Shown piece by piece: positions 22,901 through 34,618 of a DNA stretch of 64,000 nt. The stretch lies in the NCBI GenBank assembly GCA_029851415.1, contig CM056744.1, forward strand, positions 61,994,172 through 62,058,171, in the 5' to 3' direction. The stretch comes from Eretmocerus hayati (taxonomy: Eukaryota > Arthropoda > Insecta > Hymenoptera > Aphelinidae). The notes under the pieces are model-generated. The model ran no database searches. It saw nothing but the letters and a program-made list of their open reading frames with translations, and had not been told where the DNA came from. How positions within the stretch are numbered: position 1 is the stretch's first letter; the number at the start of each line of letters is the position of its first letter. The position numbers and the translations under genes were made by a program.

Positions 22901-25900
22901 CGGGCGTGCTTGACTGAGTATTCCCTGCAAAACGGGAAAAAACGGACGAGCGCACGGACAAAAACGGACCGGATCTCACGGGCCGAAACGGGCGTGCTTA
23001 ACTGAGTATTTCCTGCAAAACGGAAAAAAACGGACGAACGCACGGACAAAAACGGACCAGATCTCACGGACCGAAACGGGCGTGCTTAACTGAGGATTCC
23101 TTGCAAAACGGAAAAAAACGGACGAGCGCACGGACAAAAACGGACCAAATCTCACGGACCGAAACGGATGGCTTAACTGAGTATTTCTTGCAAAACGGAA
23201 AAAAACGGACGAACGCACGGACAAAAACGGACAAAGTCTCACGGACCGAAACGGGCGTGCTTAACTGAGGATTTCTTGCAAAACGGAAAAAAACGGACGA
23301 TCGCACGGACAAAAACGGACAAGACCTCACGGACCGAAACGGGCGTGCTCAACTGAGTATTCCTTTTAAAACGGAAAAAAGACGGACGAGCGCACGGACA
23401 AAATTCGACCAGATCTCACGGACCGAATCGGATGGCTTAACTGAGTATTTCTTGCAAAACGGAAAGAAACGGACGGGCGCACGGACAAAAACGGAAAAAG
23501 TCTCACGGACCGAAACGGGCGTGCTTGACTGAGTATTCCCTGCAAAACGGGAAAAAACGGACGACCGCACGGACAAAAACGGACCAGATCTCACGGACCG
23601 AAACGGGTGTGCTTAACTGAGGATTTCTTGCAAAACGGAAAGAAACGGACGAGCGCACGGACAAAAACGGACCAAATCTCACGGACCGAAACGGGCGTGC
23701 TCAACTGAGTATTCCTTTTAAAACGGAAAAAAAACGGACGAGCGCACGGACAAAATTCGACCAGATCTCACGGACCGAATCGGATGGCTTAACTGAGTAT
23801 TTCTTGCAAAACGGAAAGAAACGGACGGGCGCACGGACAAAAACGGAAAAAGTCTCACGGACCGAAACGGGCGTGCTTGACTGAGTATTCCCTGCAAAAC
23901 GGAAAAAAACGGACGACCGCACGGACAAAAACGGACCAGATCTCACGGACCGAAACGGGTGTGCTTAACTGAGGATTTCTTGCAAAACGGAAAAAAACGG
24001 ACGAGCGCACGGACAAAAACGGACCAAATCTCACGGACCGAAACGGCTGGCTTAACTGAGTATTTCTTGCAAAACGGAAAAAAACGGACGAGCGCACGGA
24101 GATAAACGGACAAAGTCTCACGGACCGAAACGGGTGAGCTTAACTGAGGATTTCTTGCAAAACGGAAGAAAACGGACGAGCGCACGGACAAAAACGGACC
24201 ACATCTCACGGACCGAAACGGGCGTGCTCAACTGAGGATTTCTTGCAAAACGGAAAAAACGGACGAGCGCACGGACGAAAACGGACCAGATCTCACGGAC
24301 CGAAACGGATGGCTCAACTGAGTATTTCTTGCAAAACGGAAAGAAACGGACGGGCGCACGGCCAAGAACGGACAAAGTCTCACGGACTGAAACGGGCGTG
24401 CTTGACTGAGTATTCCCTGCAAAACGGAAAAAAACGGACGAGCGCACGGACAGAAACGGACCGGATCTCACGGGCCGAAACGAGCGTGCTTAACTGAGGT
24501 TTTCCTGCAAAACGGAAAAAAACGGACGAACGCACGGACAGAAACGGACCAGATCTCACGGACCGAAACGGGCGTGCTTAACTGAGGATTCCTTGCAAAA
24601 CGGAAAAAAACGGACGAGCGCACGGACAAAAACGGACAAGACCTCACGGACCGAAACGGGCGGGCTAGAGAGGGTGATTGCGGCAAAACGAAAAAAACGA
24701 ACGAGCGCACGGACAAAAACGGACCAGATCTCACGGGCCGAAACGGGCGTGCTCAACTGAGTATTCCTTTTAAAACGGAAAAAAAACGGACGAGCGCACG
24801 GACAAAATTCGACCAGATCTCACGGACCGAAACGGATGGCTTAACTGAGTATTTCTTGCAAAACGGAAAGAAACGGACGAGCGCACGGCCAAGAACGGAC
24901 AAAGTCTCACGGACTGAAACGGGCGTGCTTGACTGAGTATTCCCTGCAAAACGGAAAAAAACGGACGAGCGCACGGACAAAAACGGACCAGATCTCACGG
25001 GCCGAAACGGGCGTGCTTAACTGAGGATTTCTTGCAAAACGGAAAAAACGGACGAGCGCACGGACAAAATCGGACAAAGTCTCACGGACTGAAACGGGCG
25101 TGCTTGACTGAGTATTCCCTGCAAAACGGGAAAAAACGGACGAGCGCACGGACAAAAACGGACCGGATCTCACGGGCCGAAACGGGCGTGCTTAACTGAG
25201 TATTTCCTGCAAAACGGAAAAAAACGGACGAACGCACGGACAAAAACGGACCAGATCTCACGGACCGAAACGGGCGTGCTTAACTGAGGATTCCTTGCAA
25301 AACGGAAAAAAACGGACGAGCGCACGGACAAAAACGGACCAAATCTCACGGACCGAAACGGATGGCTTAACTGAGTATTTCTTGCAAAACGGAAAAAAAC
25401 GGACGAGCGCACTGACAAAAACGGACAAAGTCTCACGGACCGAAACGGGCGTGCTCAACTGAGTATTCCTTTCAAAACGGAAAAAAACGGACGAGCGCAC
25501 GGACAAAAACGGACAAAGTCTCACCGACCGAAACGGGCGTGCTTGACTGAGTATTTCCTGCGAAACGGAAAAAAACGGACGATCGCACGGACAAAAACGG
25601 ACAAGACCTCACGGACCGAAACGGGCGGGCTAGAGAGGGTGATTGCGGCAAAACGAAAAAAACGGACGAGCGCACGGACAAAAACGGACCAGATCTCACG
25701 GGCCGAAACGGGCGTGCTCAACTGAGTATTCCTTTTAAAACGGAAAAAAAACGGACGAGCGCACGGACAAAATTCGACCAGATCTCACGGACCGAAACGG
25801 ATGGCTTAACTGAGTATTTCTTGCAAAACGGAAAGAAACGGACGAGCGCACGGCCAAGAACGGACAAAAACTCACGGACTGAAACGGGCGTGCTTGACTG

Positions 25901-27375
25901 AGTATTCCCTGCAAAACGGAAAAAAACGGACGAGCGCACGGACAAAAACGGACCAGATCTCACGGGCCGAAACGGGCGTGCTTAACTGAGGATTTCTTGC
26001 AAAACGGAAAAAACGGATGAGCGCACGGACAAAAACGGACCAAATCTCACGGACCGAAACGGATGGCTTAACTGAGTATTTCCTGCAAAACGGAAAAAAA
26101 CGGACGAACGCACGGACAAAAACGGACCAGATCTCACGGACCGAAACGGGCGTGCTTAACTGAGGATTCCTTGCAAAACGGAAAAAAACGGACGAGCGCA
26201 CGGACAAAAACGGACCAAATCTCACGGACCGAAACGGATGGCTTAACTGAGTATTTCTTGCAAAACGGAAAAAAACGGACGAACGCACGGACAAAAACGG
26301 ACAAAGTCTCACGGACCGAAACGGGCGTGCTTAACTGAGGATTTCTTGCAAAACGGAAAAAAACGGACGATCGCACGGACAAAAACGGACAAGATTTCAC
26401 GGACCGAAACGGGCGGGCTGGAGAGGGTGATTGCGGCAAAACGGAAAAAAACGGACGAGCGCACGGACAAAAACGGACCAGATCTCACGGACCGAAACAG
26501 ATGGCTTAACTGAGTATTTCTTGCAAAACGAAAAAAAAACGGACGAGCGCACTGACAAAAACGGACAAAGTCTCACGGACCGAAACGGGCGTGCTCAACT
26601 GAGTATTCCTTTCAAAACAGAAAAAAACGGACGAGCGCACGGACAAAAACGGACAAAGTCTCACCGACCGAAACGGGCGTGCTTGACTGAGTATTTCCTG
26701 CGAAACGGAAAAAAACGGACGATCGCACGGACAAAAACGGACAAGACCTCACGGACCGAAACGGGCGGGCTAGAGAGGGTGATTGCGGCAAAACGAAAAA
26801 AACGGACGAGCGCACGGACAAAAACGGACCAGATCTCACGGGCCGAAACGGGCGTGCTCAACTGAGTATTCCTTTTAAAACGGAAGAAAAACGGACGAGC
26901 GCACGGACAAAATTCGACCAGATCTCACGGACCGAAACGGATGGCTTAACTGAGTATTTCTTGCAAAACGGAAAGAAACGGACGAGCGCACGGCCAAAAA
27001 CGGACAAAGTCTCACGGGCTGAAACGGGCGTGCTTGACTGAGTATTCCCTGCAAAACGGAAAAAAACGGACGAGCGCACGGACAAAAACGGACCAGATCT
27101 CACGGGCCGAAACGGGCGTGCTTAACTGAGGATTTCTTGCAAAACGGAAAAAACGGACGAGCGCACGGACAAAAACGGACAAAGTCTCACGGACCGAAAC
27201 GGGCGTGCTTGACTGAGTATTTCCTGCAAAACGGAAGAAAACGGACGATCGCACGGACGAAAACGGACCACATCTCACGGACCGAAACGGGCGTGCTTAA
27301 CTGAGGATTTCTTGCAAAACGGAAAGAAACGGACGAGCGCACGGACAAAAACGGACCACATCTCACGGACCGAAA
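16931..27375 (-). repeat. Right satellite array, about 119 units of 88 bp, opposite orientation
   Basis: Consensus-like units of 88 bp (for example starting CGGGCGTGCTTAACTGAGGA and ending ATCTCACGGACCGAAA) run head to tail. Variants concern a few positions: GGATGGCTTAACTGAGTATT, GCTTGACTGAGTATTTCC, and a boundary type GGCTGGAGAGGGTGATTGCG. The first units (16,931-17,010) are the most diverged. Because 88 = 3x29+1, three successive units bring every frame back in register, and stop-free frames of 88 codons and multiples arise automatically on both strands. These are not genes. No spacers differ between units, so this is not a CRISPR array. Confidence 0.97.
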
Positions 27376-27561
27376 CGGGCGGGCTGGAGAGGGTGATTGC
27401 GGCAAAACGGAAAAAACGGCGAGTCGAACGGACAGAAACGGACATTGAGCTTGCAAGCTCTTCCCCTTCTTGTCAAAGAGCCACACGGACGCGCACGGAA
27501 AATGTCCGTTTTACACGTACTCCCGAGATTTTTTACACGGACTCTACACGGGAGGTGTGCG
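27376..27561 (-). repeat. Right terminal inverted repeat of the 17.2-kb element
   Basis: Mirror of the left terminal repeat. It starts at the boundary satellite unit (near 27,382) and ends GGTGTGCG at 27,561. The bases just outside (left GTGGTTATT, right TTCTCGTTG) do not form a clear duplication. Confidence 0.9.
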
Positions 27562-27707
27562 TTCTCGTTGAGTATGCTCTTATTTGTATTCTAAGTGTAT
27601 CGATAATGCTCACCTTTTGCCATACGGTCCTTGTGACCATGGCATGATAAACTTATCAATCAATCAATCAATCAATCTCTCTCTCTCTCCCTCTCTCTCT
27701 CTCTCTC
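27562..27707 (+). mobile_element. 3' end, (AATC)n tail and (TC)n following the interrupted LINE
   Basis: It begins at the edge of the right terminal repeat, reads like a LINE 3' untranslated region, and ends in ATCA repeats (27,655-27,675) followed by (TC)n (27,676-27,707). This is the same tail design as at 9,180-9,245. It probably completes the LINE fragment at 9,714-10,381. Confidence 0.6.
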
Positions 27708-27767
27708 AACTCGAAAATGTCCTCTCCTTTGCTCGGTTCTCACTGAAACAATAACTATATACGATTA

Positions 27768-29146
27768 AAATCAATTTTTGTCTCGATCGATATGAACGAT
27801 CGAGACTTTATCGCTCGCGGGAATTTCAAATCATATTATAACATGACTCGGCTAATGCAAGCTAATTTCAATCAACGGATTTGTTGATTAGGTGACATAG
27901 ATCGATATTGGATTACTCCAATTCGATCTATGTACCTTCAAGGAATCTCGCAATTCGAGTGTCGCAACTTGAAGGATTTTGATGGAATTTCAAATACATG
28001 AAAAATGAGATGAGAAACGAAAAATTTTGATTCTACGCTAGATGTTGGTGCGTTTCGTCTTTCCTCTCCGGATCAGACTCTTCAGGGGGGCTGAAGAGAT
28101 CCGAGTTGAGGTTGGCCCCCGACGTCACCTAGCCAAAGTGGCTTGATGGTCATGATTTTGATCGGGCTTATATGTTACACGAGGGCTTTTGCAGCCACTC
28201 GCGAGAAAGGTTTTCATCTCGGTTGTTTATTCGCCGACAACCGGTGACAATTAGAATCAATTTTTGTCTCGATCGATATGAACGATCGAGACTTTATCGC
28301 GCGCGGGAATTTCAAATCATATTATTACATGACTCGGCTAATGCAATCTAATTTTAATCAACGGATATGTTGATTAGGTGACATAGATCGATATTGGATT
28401 ACTCCAATTCGATCTATGTACCTTCAAGGCACCTCGCAATTCGAGTGTCGCAACTTGAAGGATTTTGATGGAATTTCAAATACATGAAAAATGAGATGAG
28501 AAACGAAAAATTTTCATTCTACGCTAGATGTTGGTGCGTTCCGTCTTTCCTCTCCGGATCATTCATATCGATCGAGACAAAAATTGATTCTAATTGTCAC
28601 CGGTTGTCGGCGAATAAACGACCGAGATGAAAACCTTTCTCGCGAGTGGCTGCAAAAGCCATCGTGTAACATATAAGCCCGATCAAAATCATGACCATCA
28701 AGCCGCTTTGGCTAGGTGACGTCGGGGGCCAACCTCTACTCGGATCTCTTCAGCCCCCCTGAAGAGTCTGATCCGGAGAGGAAAGACGAAACGCACCAAC
28801 ATCTAACGTAGAATCAAAATTTTTCGTTTCTCATCTCATTTTTCATGTATTTGAAATTCCATCAAAATCCTTCAAGTCGCGACACTCGAATTGCGAGGTG
28901 CCTTGAAGGTACATAGATCGAATTGGAGTAATCCAATATCGATCTATGTCACCTAATCCACAAATCCGTTGATTAAAATTAGCTTGCATTAGCCGAGTCA
29001 TGTAATAATATGATTTATATACGATTAGGTTATAAACTATACTACTCGGCCCAGGAGAGAGGCAAGATGGACATTACTCATCCGTCACAAACCATAGCCT
29101 AGGTCACCCAAATTGGGGTAAGATAAAGTTAGAAAGAGATATTTCG
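27768..29146. repeat. Foldback structure P1: arms of about 0.45 kb around a 274-bp loop
   Basis: The left arm (27,833-28,284) is the reverse complement of the right arm (28,559-29,014), including the perfect stretch AATTAGAATCAATTTTTGTC beside the loop. The loop (28,285-28,558) is itself a further copy of the outer ~245 bp of the arm. On the left, 27,768-27,832 repeats the loop-entry sequence. On the right, 29,015-29,146 continues with the same sequence that flanks P2 at 33,459-33,590. No reading frame is plausible. P1 is a copy of the centre of the larger palindrome at 29,147-36,590. Confidence 0.88.
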
Positions 29147-29447
29147 AAAAATACACGACGCGCGCGTAGCTGGTGCTGTGGGGTGAGTTGAACCCCACGG
29201 CCATATTGCTTGGCTGTTGCGGAGCAACGCGCGCGCCAAAACTGGCGCTATGTGCACGGTCGGTAAGTGGCACATCTTGACTACCAACAAATGTCACTCT
29301 GAGCCCGGAAAACTTTGAATTACGCGCGTGGCGTACTCATGAAGGAGGCCTGGAATGTAATGCACCTCACAGGGACAGCCGACGGTTACAAAAATACTGA
29401 ACCCCTTTCATACGTGTCCTCTAAAATACGGTAGCCTGGATCATAGC

Positions 29448-31115
29448 TCAAATGCGAGTTCTCACCTCTCTCGTATCTAGGTATCGGCGTAAGTCTGGTC
29501 TCAAATTCCGGGACACAATCCCGGATACTTGTTGTTCTGACGGCGGCTGCTTGGAGTGCGAAACAATCTGGCGTATGCATGTTAGATAAGGAGCAATCTC
29601 CTCAGTTTCCCCTTGCGTGCGGCGAAAGAGCTCATCTATGAGATCTTGGTAGTCCTAGTGTCCCACATATTGATCTCGGAACAGCTGTTTGAAATCGTGC
29701 CAACAGGTCATGCTCCACCGATGCGTGCGATACCACGCTCGAGCGCGGCCCGTCAAAACACTTGGCATCGCTGTCAAAACCTCTGCGTCGAAGAGTTCGA
29801 GAGTCTCCATACATTCTTTGATGGAGACGAGGAATTCCTCTGCTTTTTCTCGACTCGCTCTGGGGTCACCATCGAACGAGATTTTCCAACTCGTTAACGT
29901 CTTCATTACTTGGAGCGTTCTGCTCGACTCTTTGTCTTGTTTCCGGGAGCGTGACGATCGACTTCTTGAACGCTGCTGTCGAGGCGTGAGCGTATGCGGT
30001 GTCCATTCATCACTGCTCGACGATCCGGAATACCACTCGTGACAAGGGTTCCGAGATGGTCGAGCTTGGGTGTTGGCGTTCCCAGTGGCGTGAGGTGCGG
30101 GTTGCGATGAGTGACACCCCGTCGGAGTCTCACCTCCCATTGGCAGTGTGGTGCGCACTTGCTCTCTGCGCTCATCGCGAGGGCGTCCATGATGTGTTTC
30201 GCCCGCGTATTGTTGAGGCTGGTTGACGTGGGTATTTGTATACTCGGTTGCAGTAGTCGTTGGGACTGACTGTTGTGGGTATCGGAATGCGTTCAACCGA
30301 TCCCATTGGGTGTTCGTATAGACCTCATAGGCCCTAGCATCATCCTCGGAGTTGCTTGCTCTCGCTCCAGCGTCCGTCTCTGTGCCCGGATCTCGTATCT
30401 CGTGGACCTGAGCTGACGGGAAGGATGGCGGAGTCATCGGAGGATTCCATATAAGTGAGAAGGTCCAACATTCCATTAAAGAAGGAGGTACCATGGCGTT
30501 CGCCCATGAGGCGTACGGTATACCTTGAAACATCTGGCGGAATGCCTCTGCCGCCGCCGTCACTCCAGTGTGTGGCATGTGCGGCGCCGGCCCCGGTGTC
30601 GCTATCGGCCCGCTACATCCGCTGGTTAGCGTCGTGGTGGTACTCTAAGTACTGGCGGTGGTGGTTGTCGCAGACAACTGGGTGACTGCTGTGGTCGAAG
30701 CGGCCACTAATGATCGCAGAGCGTCAGCCTCACCACCGTCCTTGTACTCATCCTCTTCGTTTTCTCCCCATTCGTCGTCTTCTCTTTGCTGAAGCCATCC
30801 CAAGGCATCCAGCGTTAGAGGCGCGCCGCCTGGTGCTCGCTCGTCTTCTACTGGGTCCCACGGAGTTTCCTCTTCCGGATTCACTGTCTGAATATCGTAA
30901 CGGATCAGCCTATTGTGGAGAGTCAATCGCGTTTCGGGGTCACTGAGGCCCTCTTCATTCAATCGTTCGATTAAACCCGCGAAACTCAGATGAACTACCA
31001 ATTCCACTATCGCTACGTAGCGCGGATCTCGAGAGATTATTCCGTCCATCGGTTTACCCAGTTCCGCCCAATCCGGATCCGGGGCATCATCAGCCCGTTC
31101 CTTACTGCGGACCAT
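29448..31115 (-). pseudogene. Retrotransposon gag-like gene, left arm copy, two in-frame amber stops
   Basis: One reading frame runs from ATG at 31,115 to TGA at 29,448-29,450, interrupted by only two TAG codons (30,645-30,647 and 29,655-29,657). The three open segments are 156 codons, about 329 codons and about 68 codons. The first is acidic, with no recognised domain. The second has a Thr/Pro-rich part, an Arg/Ser-rich patch (RSRSRSSRSRK) and a Retrotrans_gag-like block (RARAWYRTHRWSMTCWHDF, QLFRDQY). The third continues like gag (DYQDLIDELFRRTQGETEE). No zinc knuckle, protease or reverse transcriptase follows. Gag proteins assemble the particle in which LTR elements replicate. It is almost identical to the right-arm copy, stops included. 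Confidence 0.78.
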
Positions 31116-31176
31116 CTTGACGATTCAAAGTTCAACTCAAACTGGCGTGACTACTCGGGGGCGTACTATGGTGTGT

Positions 31177-31460
31177 CGAGCAACATTCGGTGGGGGGTTT
31201 CCAACGAGTACCCACACGGTGGGGTTCGCTCCGTGAGGGGCCTCAGTCGCGTGGTGGGTCCGAGACACGCAGGGGTGACAGAGCGCGCGGTGGCGTTCCG
31301 AACAGTACTCGTTGAGAGGTTTCAAACGAGTACCCACACGATGGGTTCCGCGTCGTTCATAAACAAAATCGCGTGGTTGGTTCGAGACGCGTGGGGGTGG
31401 CAGAGCGCGCGGACGCATTCCGAATAGTACTCGTTGAGAGGTTTCGAATGAGTACCCTCA
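31177..31460. repeat. 122-bp tandem repeat upstream of the left gag copy (about 2.3 units)
   Basis: Mirror of 34,277-34,560. Units contain GTACTCGTT and GAGAGGTTTC blocks and GC-rich GCGCGC sequence, and lie in the presumed leader of the gag gene. Confidence 0.8.
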
Positions 31461-34276
31461 CGAACAAGTTGGGGTAACACGGGTCACGGAGCGCACGCAG
31501 GGGGTGAGACGCGGTATCACTGTCGCGGTATCAAAATTCTCTTTTCTCGAAAGAAATACTTTATTCGAATAATGTTTCACGGATTTTAAGAGAATTTAAT
31601 ATCAACCAACTGACTCAGGATGGCGTATGAGTAAGTCTTGAAGTCATTGAAATGGAAATAAATTAGTTGTAAACAATGATACGACGAAAGAATTAATATT
31701 AATAAAAATGTTCTACTATTGCTTTCTCTAGAGAGAAATCTTTGTCCCCGGCACAGCAAATTTTTGATCAATTTTTTCATTTAACTCAATATTTCCTTCA
31801 ACAGAATTTTTCTTATCACAAAAATACTTCAACCATCTTGTTCAACTCGCCAAAATCTAACGATTGTAAGTGACACTTTTTCTCTTAAAAACTTCCAAAA
31901 CCTCCTAAGGGCTCATCTCTCCGTCCCTTTGCATGTGTGTGTGCGTGTGTATGTATGTATGTATGTTGTTTTTTTGCGCCACTCTTTCTGTCCATGACTC
32001 CACTCTATTGATTCTTGCTTTTCTACAAGTTGTGGAGAATCACTCAGAGATGAGACCAGTGGTTTGGCTGCTCTCCTCTCCCAATTGAATTTGATTCAGA
32101 CGTTTTTTGAGGTGAAATTGCTGAGATTGTCTACTCTCATAGTGAAATATCTCTTTCTAACTTTATCTTACCCCAATTTGGGTGACCTAGGCTATGGTTT
32201 GTGACGGATGAGTACTGTCCATCTTGCATCTCTCCTGGGCCGAGTAGTATAGTTTATAACCTAATCGTATATAAATCATATTATTACATGACTCGGCTAA
32301 TGCAAGCTAATTTTAATCAACGGATTTGTTGGTTAGGTGACATAGATCGATATTGGATTACTCCAATTCGATCTATGTACCTTCAAGGCACCTCGCAATT
32401 CGAGTGTCGCAACTTGAAGGATTTTGATGGAATTTCAAATACATGAAAAATGAGATGAGAAACGAAAAATTTTGATTCTACGCTAGATGTTGGTGCGTTT
32501 CGTCTTTCCTCTCCGGATCAGACTCTTCAGGGGGGCTGAAGAGATCCGAGTAGAGGTTGGCCCCCGACGTCACCTAGCCAAAGTGGCTTGATGGTCATGA
32601 TTTTGATCGGGCTTATATGGTACACGAGGGCTTTTGCAGCCACTCGCGAGGAAGGTTTTCATCTCGGTTGTTCATTCGCCAACAACCGGTGACAATTAGA
32701 ATCAATTTTTGTCTCGATCGATATGAACGATCGAGACTTTATCGCTCGCGGGAATTTCGAATCATATTATTACATGACTCGGCTAATGCAAGCTAATTTT
32801 AATCAACGGATTTGTTGATTAGGTGACATAGATCGATATTGGATTACTCCAATTCGATCTATGTACCTTCAAGGCATCTCGCAATTCGAGTGTCGCAACT
32901 TGAAGGACTATGATGGAATTTCAAATACATGAAAAATGAGATGAGAAACGAAAAATTTTCATTCTACGCTAGATGTTGGTGCGTTTCGTCTTTCCTCTCC
33001 GGATCGTTCATATCGATCGAGACAAAAATTGATTCTAATTGTCACCGGTTGTCGGCGAATAAACAACCGAGATGAAAACCTTTCTCGCGAGTGGCTGCAA
33101 AAGCCCTCGTGTAACATATAAGCCCGATCAAAATCATGACCATCAAGCCACTTTGGCTAGGTGACGTCGGGGGCCAACCTCTACTCGGATCTCTTCAGCC
33201 CCCCTGAAGAGTCTGATCCGGAGAGGAAAGACGAAACGCACCAACATCTAGCGTAGAATCAAAATTTTTCGTTTCTCATCTCATTTTTCATGTATTTGAA
33301 ATTCCATCAAAATCCTTCAAGTTGCGACACTCGAATTGCGAGGTGCCTTGAAGGTACATAGATCGAATTGGAGTAATCCAATATCGATCTATGTCACCTA
33401 ACCAACAAATCCGTTGATTAAAATTAGCTTGCATTAGCCGAGTCATGTAATAATATGATTTATATACGATTAGGTTATAAACTATACTACTCGGCCCAGG
33501 AGAGAGGCAAGATGGACAGTACTCATCCGTCACAAACCATAGCCTAGGTCACCCAAATTGGGGTAAGATAAAGTTAGAAAGAGATATTTCACTATGAGAG
33601 TAGACAATCTCAGCGATTTCACCTCAAAAAACGTCTGAATCGAATTCAATTGGGAGAGGAGAGCAGCCAAACCACTGGTCTCATCTCTGAGTGATTCTCC
33701 ACAACTTGTGGAAAAGTAAGAATCAATAGAGTGGAGTCTAGGACAGAAAGAGTGGCGCAAAAAAACAACATACATACATACATACACACGCACACACACA
33801 TACAAAGGGACGGAGAGATGAGCCCCTAGGAGGTTTTGGAAGTTTTTAAGAGAAAAAGTATCACTTACAATCGTTAGATTTTGGCGAGTTGAACAAGATG
33901 GTTGGAGTATTTTTGTGATAGGAGAAATTCTGTTGAAGGAAATATTGAGTTAAATGAAAAAATTGATCAAAAATTTGCTGTGCCGGGGACAAAGATTTCT
34001 CTTTAGAGAAAGCAATAGTAGAACATTTTTATTAATATTAATTCTTTCGTCGTATCATTGTTTACAACTAATTTATTTCCATTTCAATGACCTTAAAACT
34101 TACTCATACGCCATCCTGAGTCGGTTGGTTGATATTAAATTCTCTTAAAATCCGTGAAACATTATTCGAATAAAGTATTTCTTTCGAGAAAAGAGAATTT
34201 TGATACCGCGACAGTGATACCGCGTCTCACCCCCTGCGTGCGCTCCGTGACCCGTGTTACCCCAACTTGTTCGTGA

Positions 34277-34560
34277 GGGTACTCATTCGAAACCTCTCAA
34301 CGAGTACTATTCGGAATGCCACCGCGCGCTCTGCCACCCCCACGCGTCTCGAACCAACCACGCGATTTTGTTTATGAACGACGCGGAACCCATCGTGTGG
34401 GTACTCGTTTGAAACCTCTCAACGAGTACTGTTCGGAACGCCACCGCGCGCTCTGTCACCCCTGCGTGTCTCGGACCCACCACGCGACTGAGGCCCCTCA
34501 CGGAGCGAACCCCACCGTGTGGGTACTCGTTGGAAACCCCCCACCGAATGTTGCTCGACA
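34277..34560. repeat. 122-bp tandem repeat upstream of the right gag copy (about 2.3 units)
   Basis: Units start GGGTACTCATTCGAAACC (34,277), GGGTACTCGTTTGAAACC (34,399) and GGGTACTCGTTGGAAACC (34,521), exactly 122 bp apart. They lie 60-340 bp before the gag ATG, where a leader or promoter would be expected. Confidence 0.85.
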
Positions 34561-34618
34561 CACCATAGTACGCCCCCGAGTAGTCACGCCAGTTTGAGTT
34601 GAACTTTGAATCGTCAAG

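Larger units (their letters stand above)
10382..27561. mobile_element. 17.2-kb foldback-like element: terminal inverted repeats, mirrored 88-bp satellite arrays, unique core
   Basis: Both ends begin CGCACACCTCCCGTGTAGAG reading inward, and the inverted repeats stay nearly identical for about 180 bp before entering the same 88-bp satellite. The satellite runs in one direction at the left (about 6 units to 11,049) and in the opposite direction at the right (about 119 units from 16,931). Satellite and terminal repeat therefore together form one long, unequal inverted repeat around a 5.9-kb core. The element interrupts a decayed LINE (9,714-10,381 and 27,562-27,675). I see no transposase, so it would be non-autonomous. 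I could not identify a target duplication. Drosophila Foldback elements are the nearest known architecture (tandemly repeated inverted termini); no sequence kinship is claimed. Confidence 0.8.

Noticed and set aside
16931..27375. CRISPR array
   Set aside because: Repeats are contiguous 88-bp satellite units without unique spacers, in a eukaryotic transposon context.
10457..27594. Dozens of open frames of 60-275 codons through the satellite (SVRSSVFFRFARN-like and GKKRTSARTKTDQ-like repeats)
   Set aside because: They follow from an 88-bp unit poor in stops on both strands. Three units (264 bp) bring the frame back, giving 88-codon periods. They exist on both strands, start and end wherever point changes create stops, and have no coding signature.
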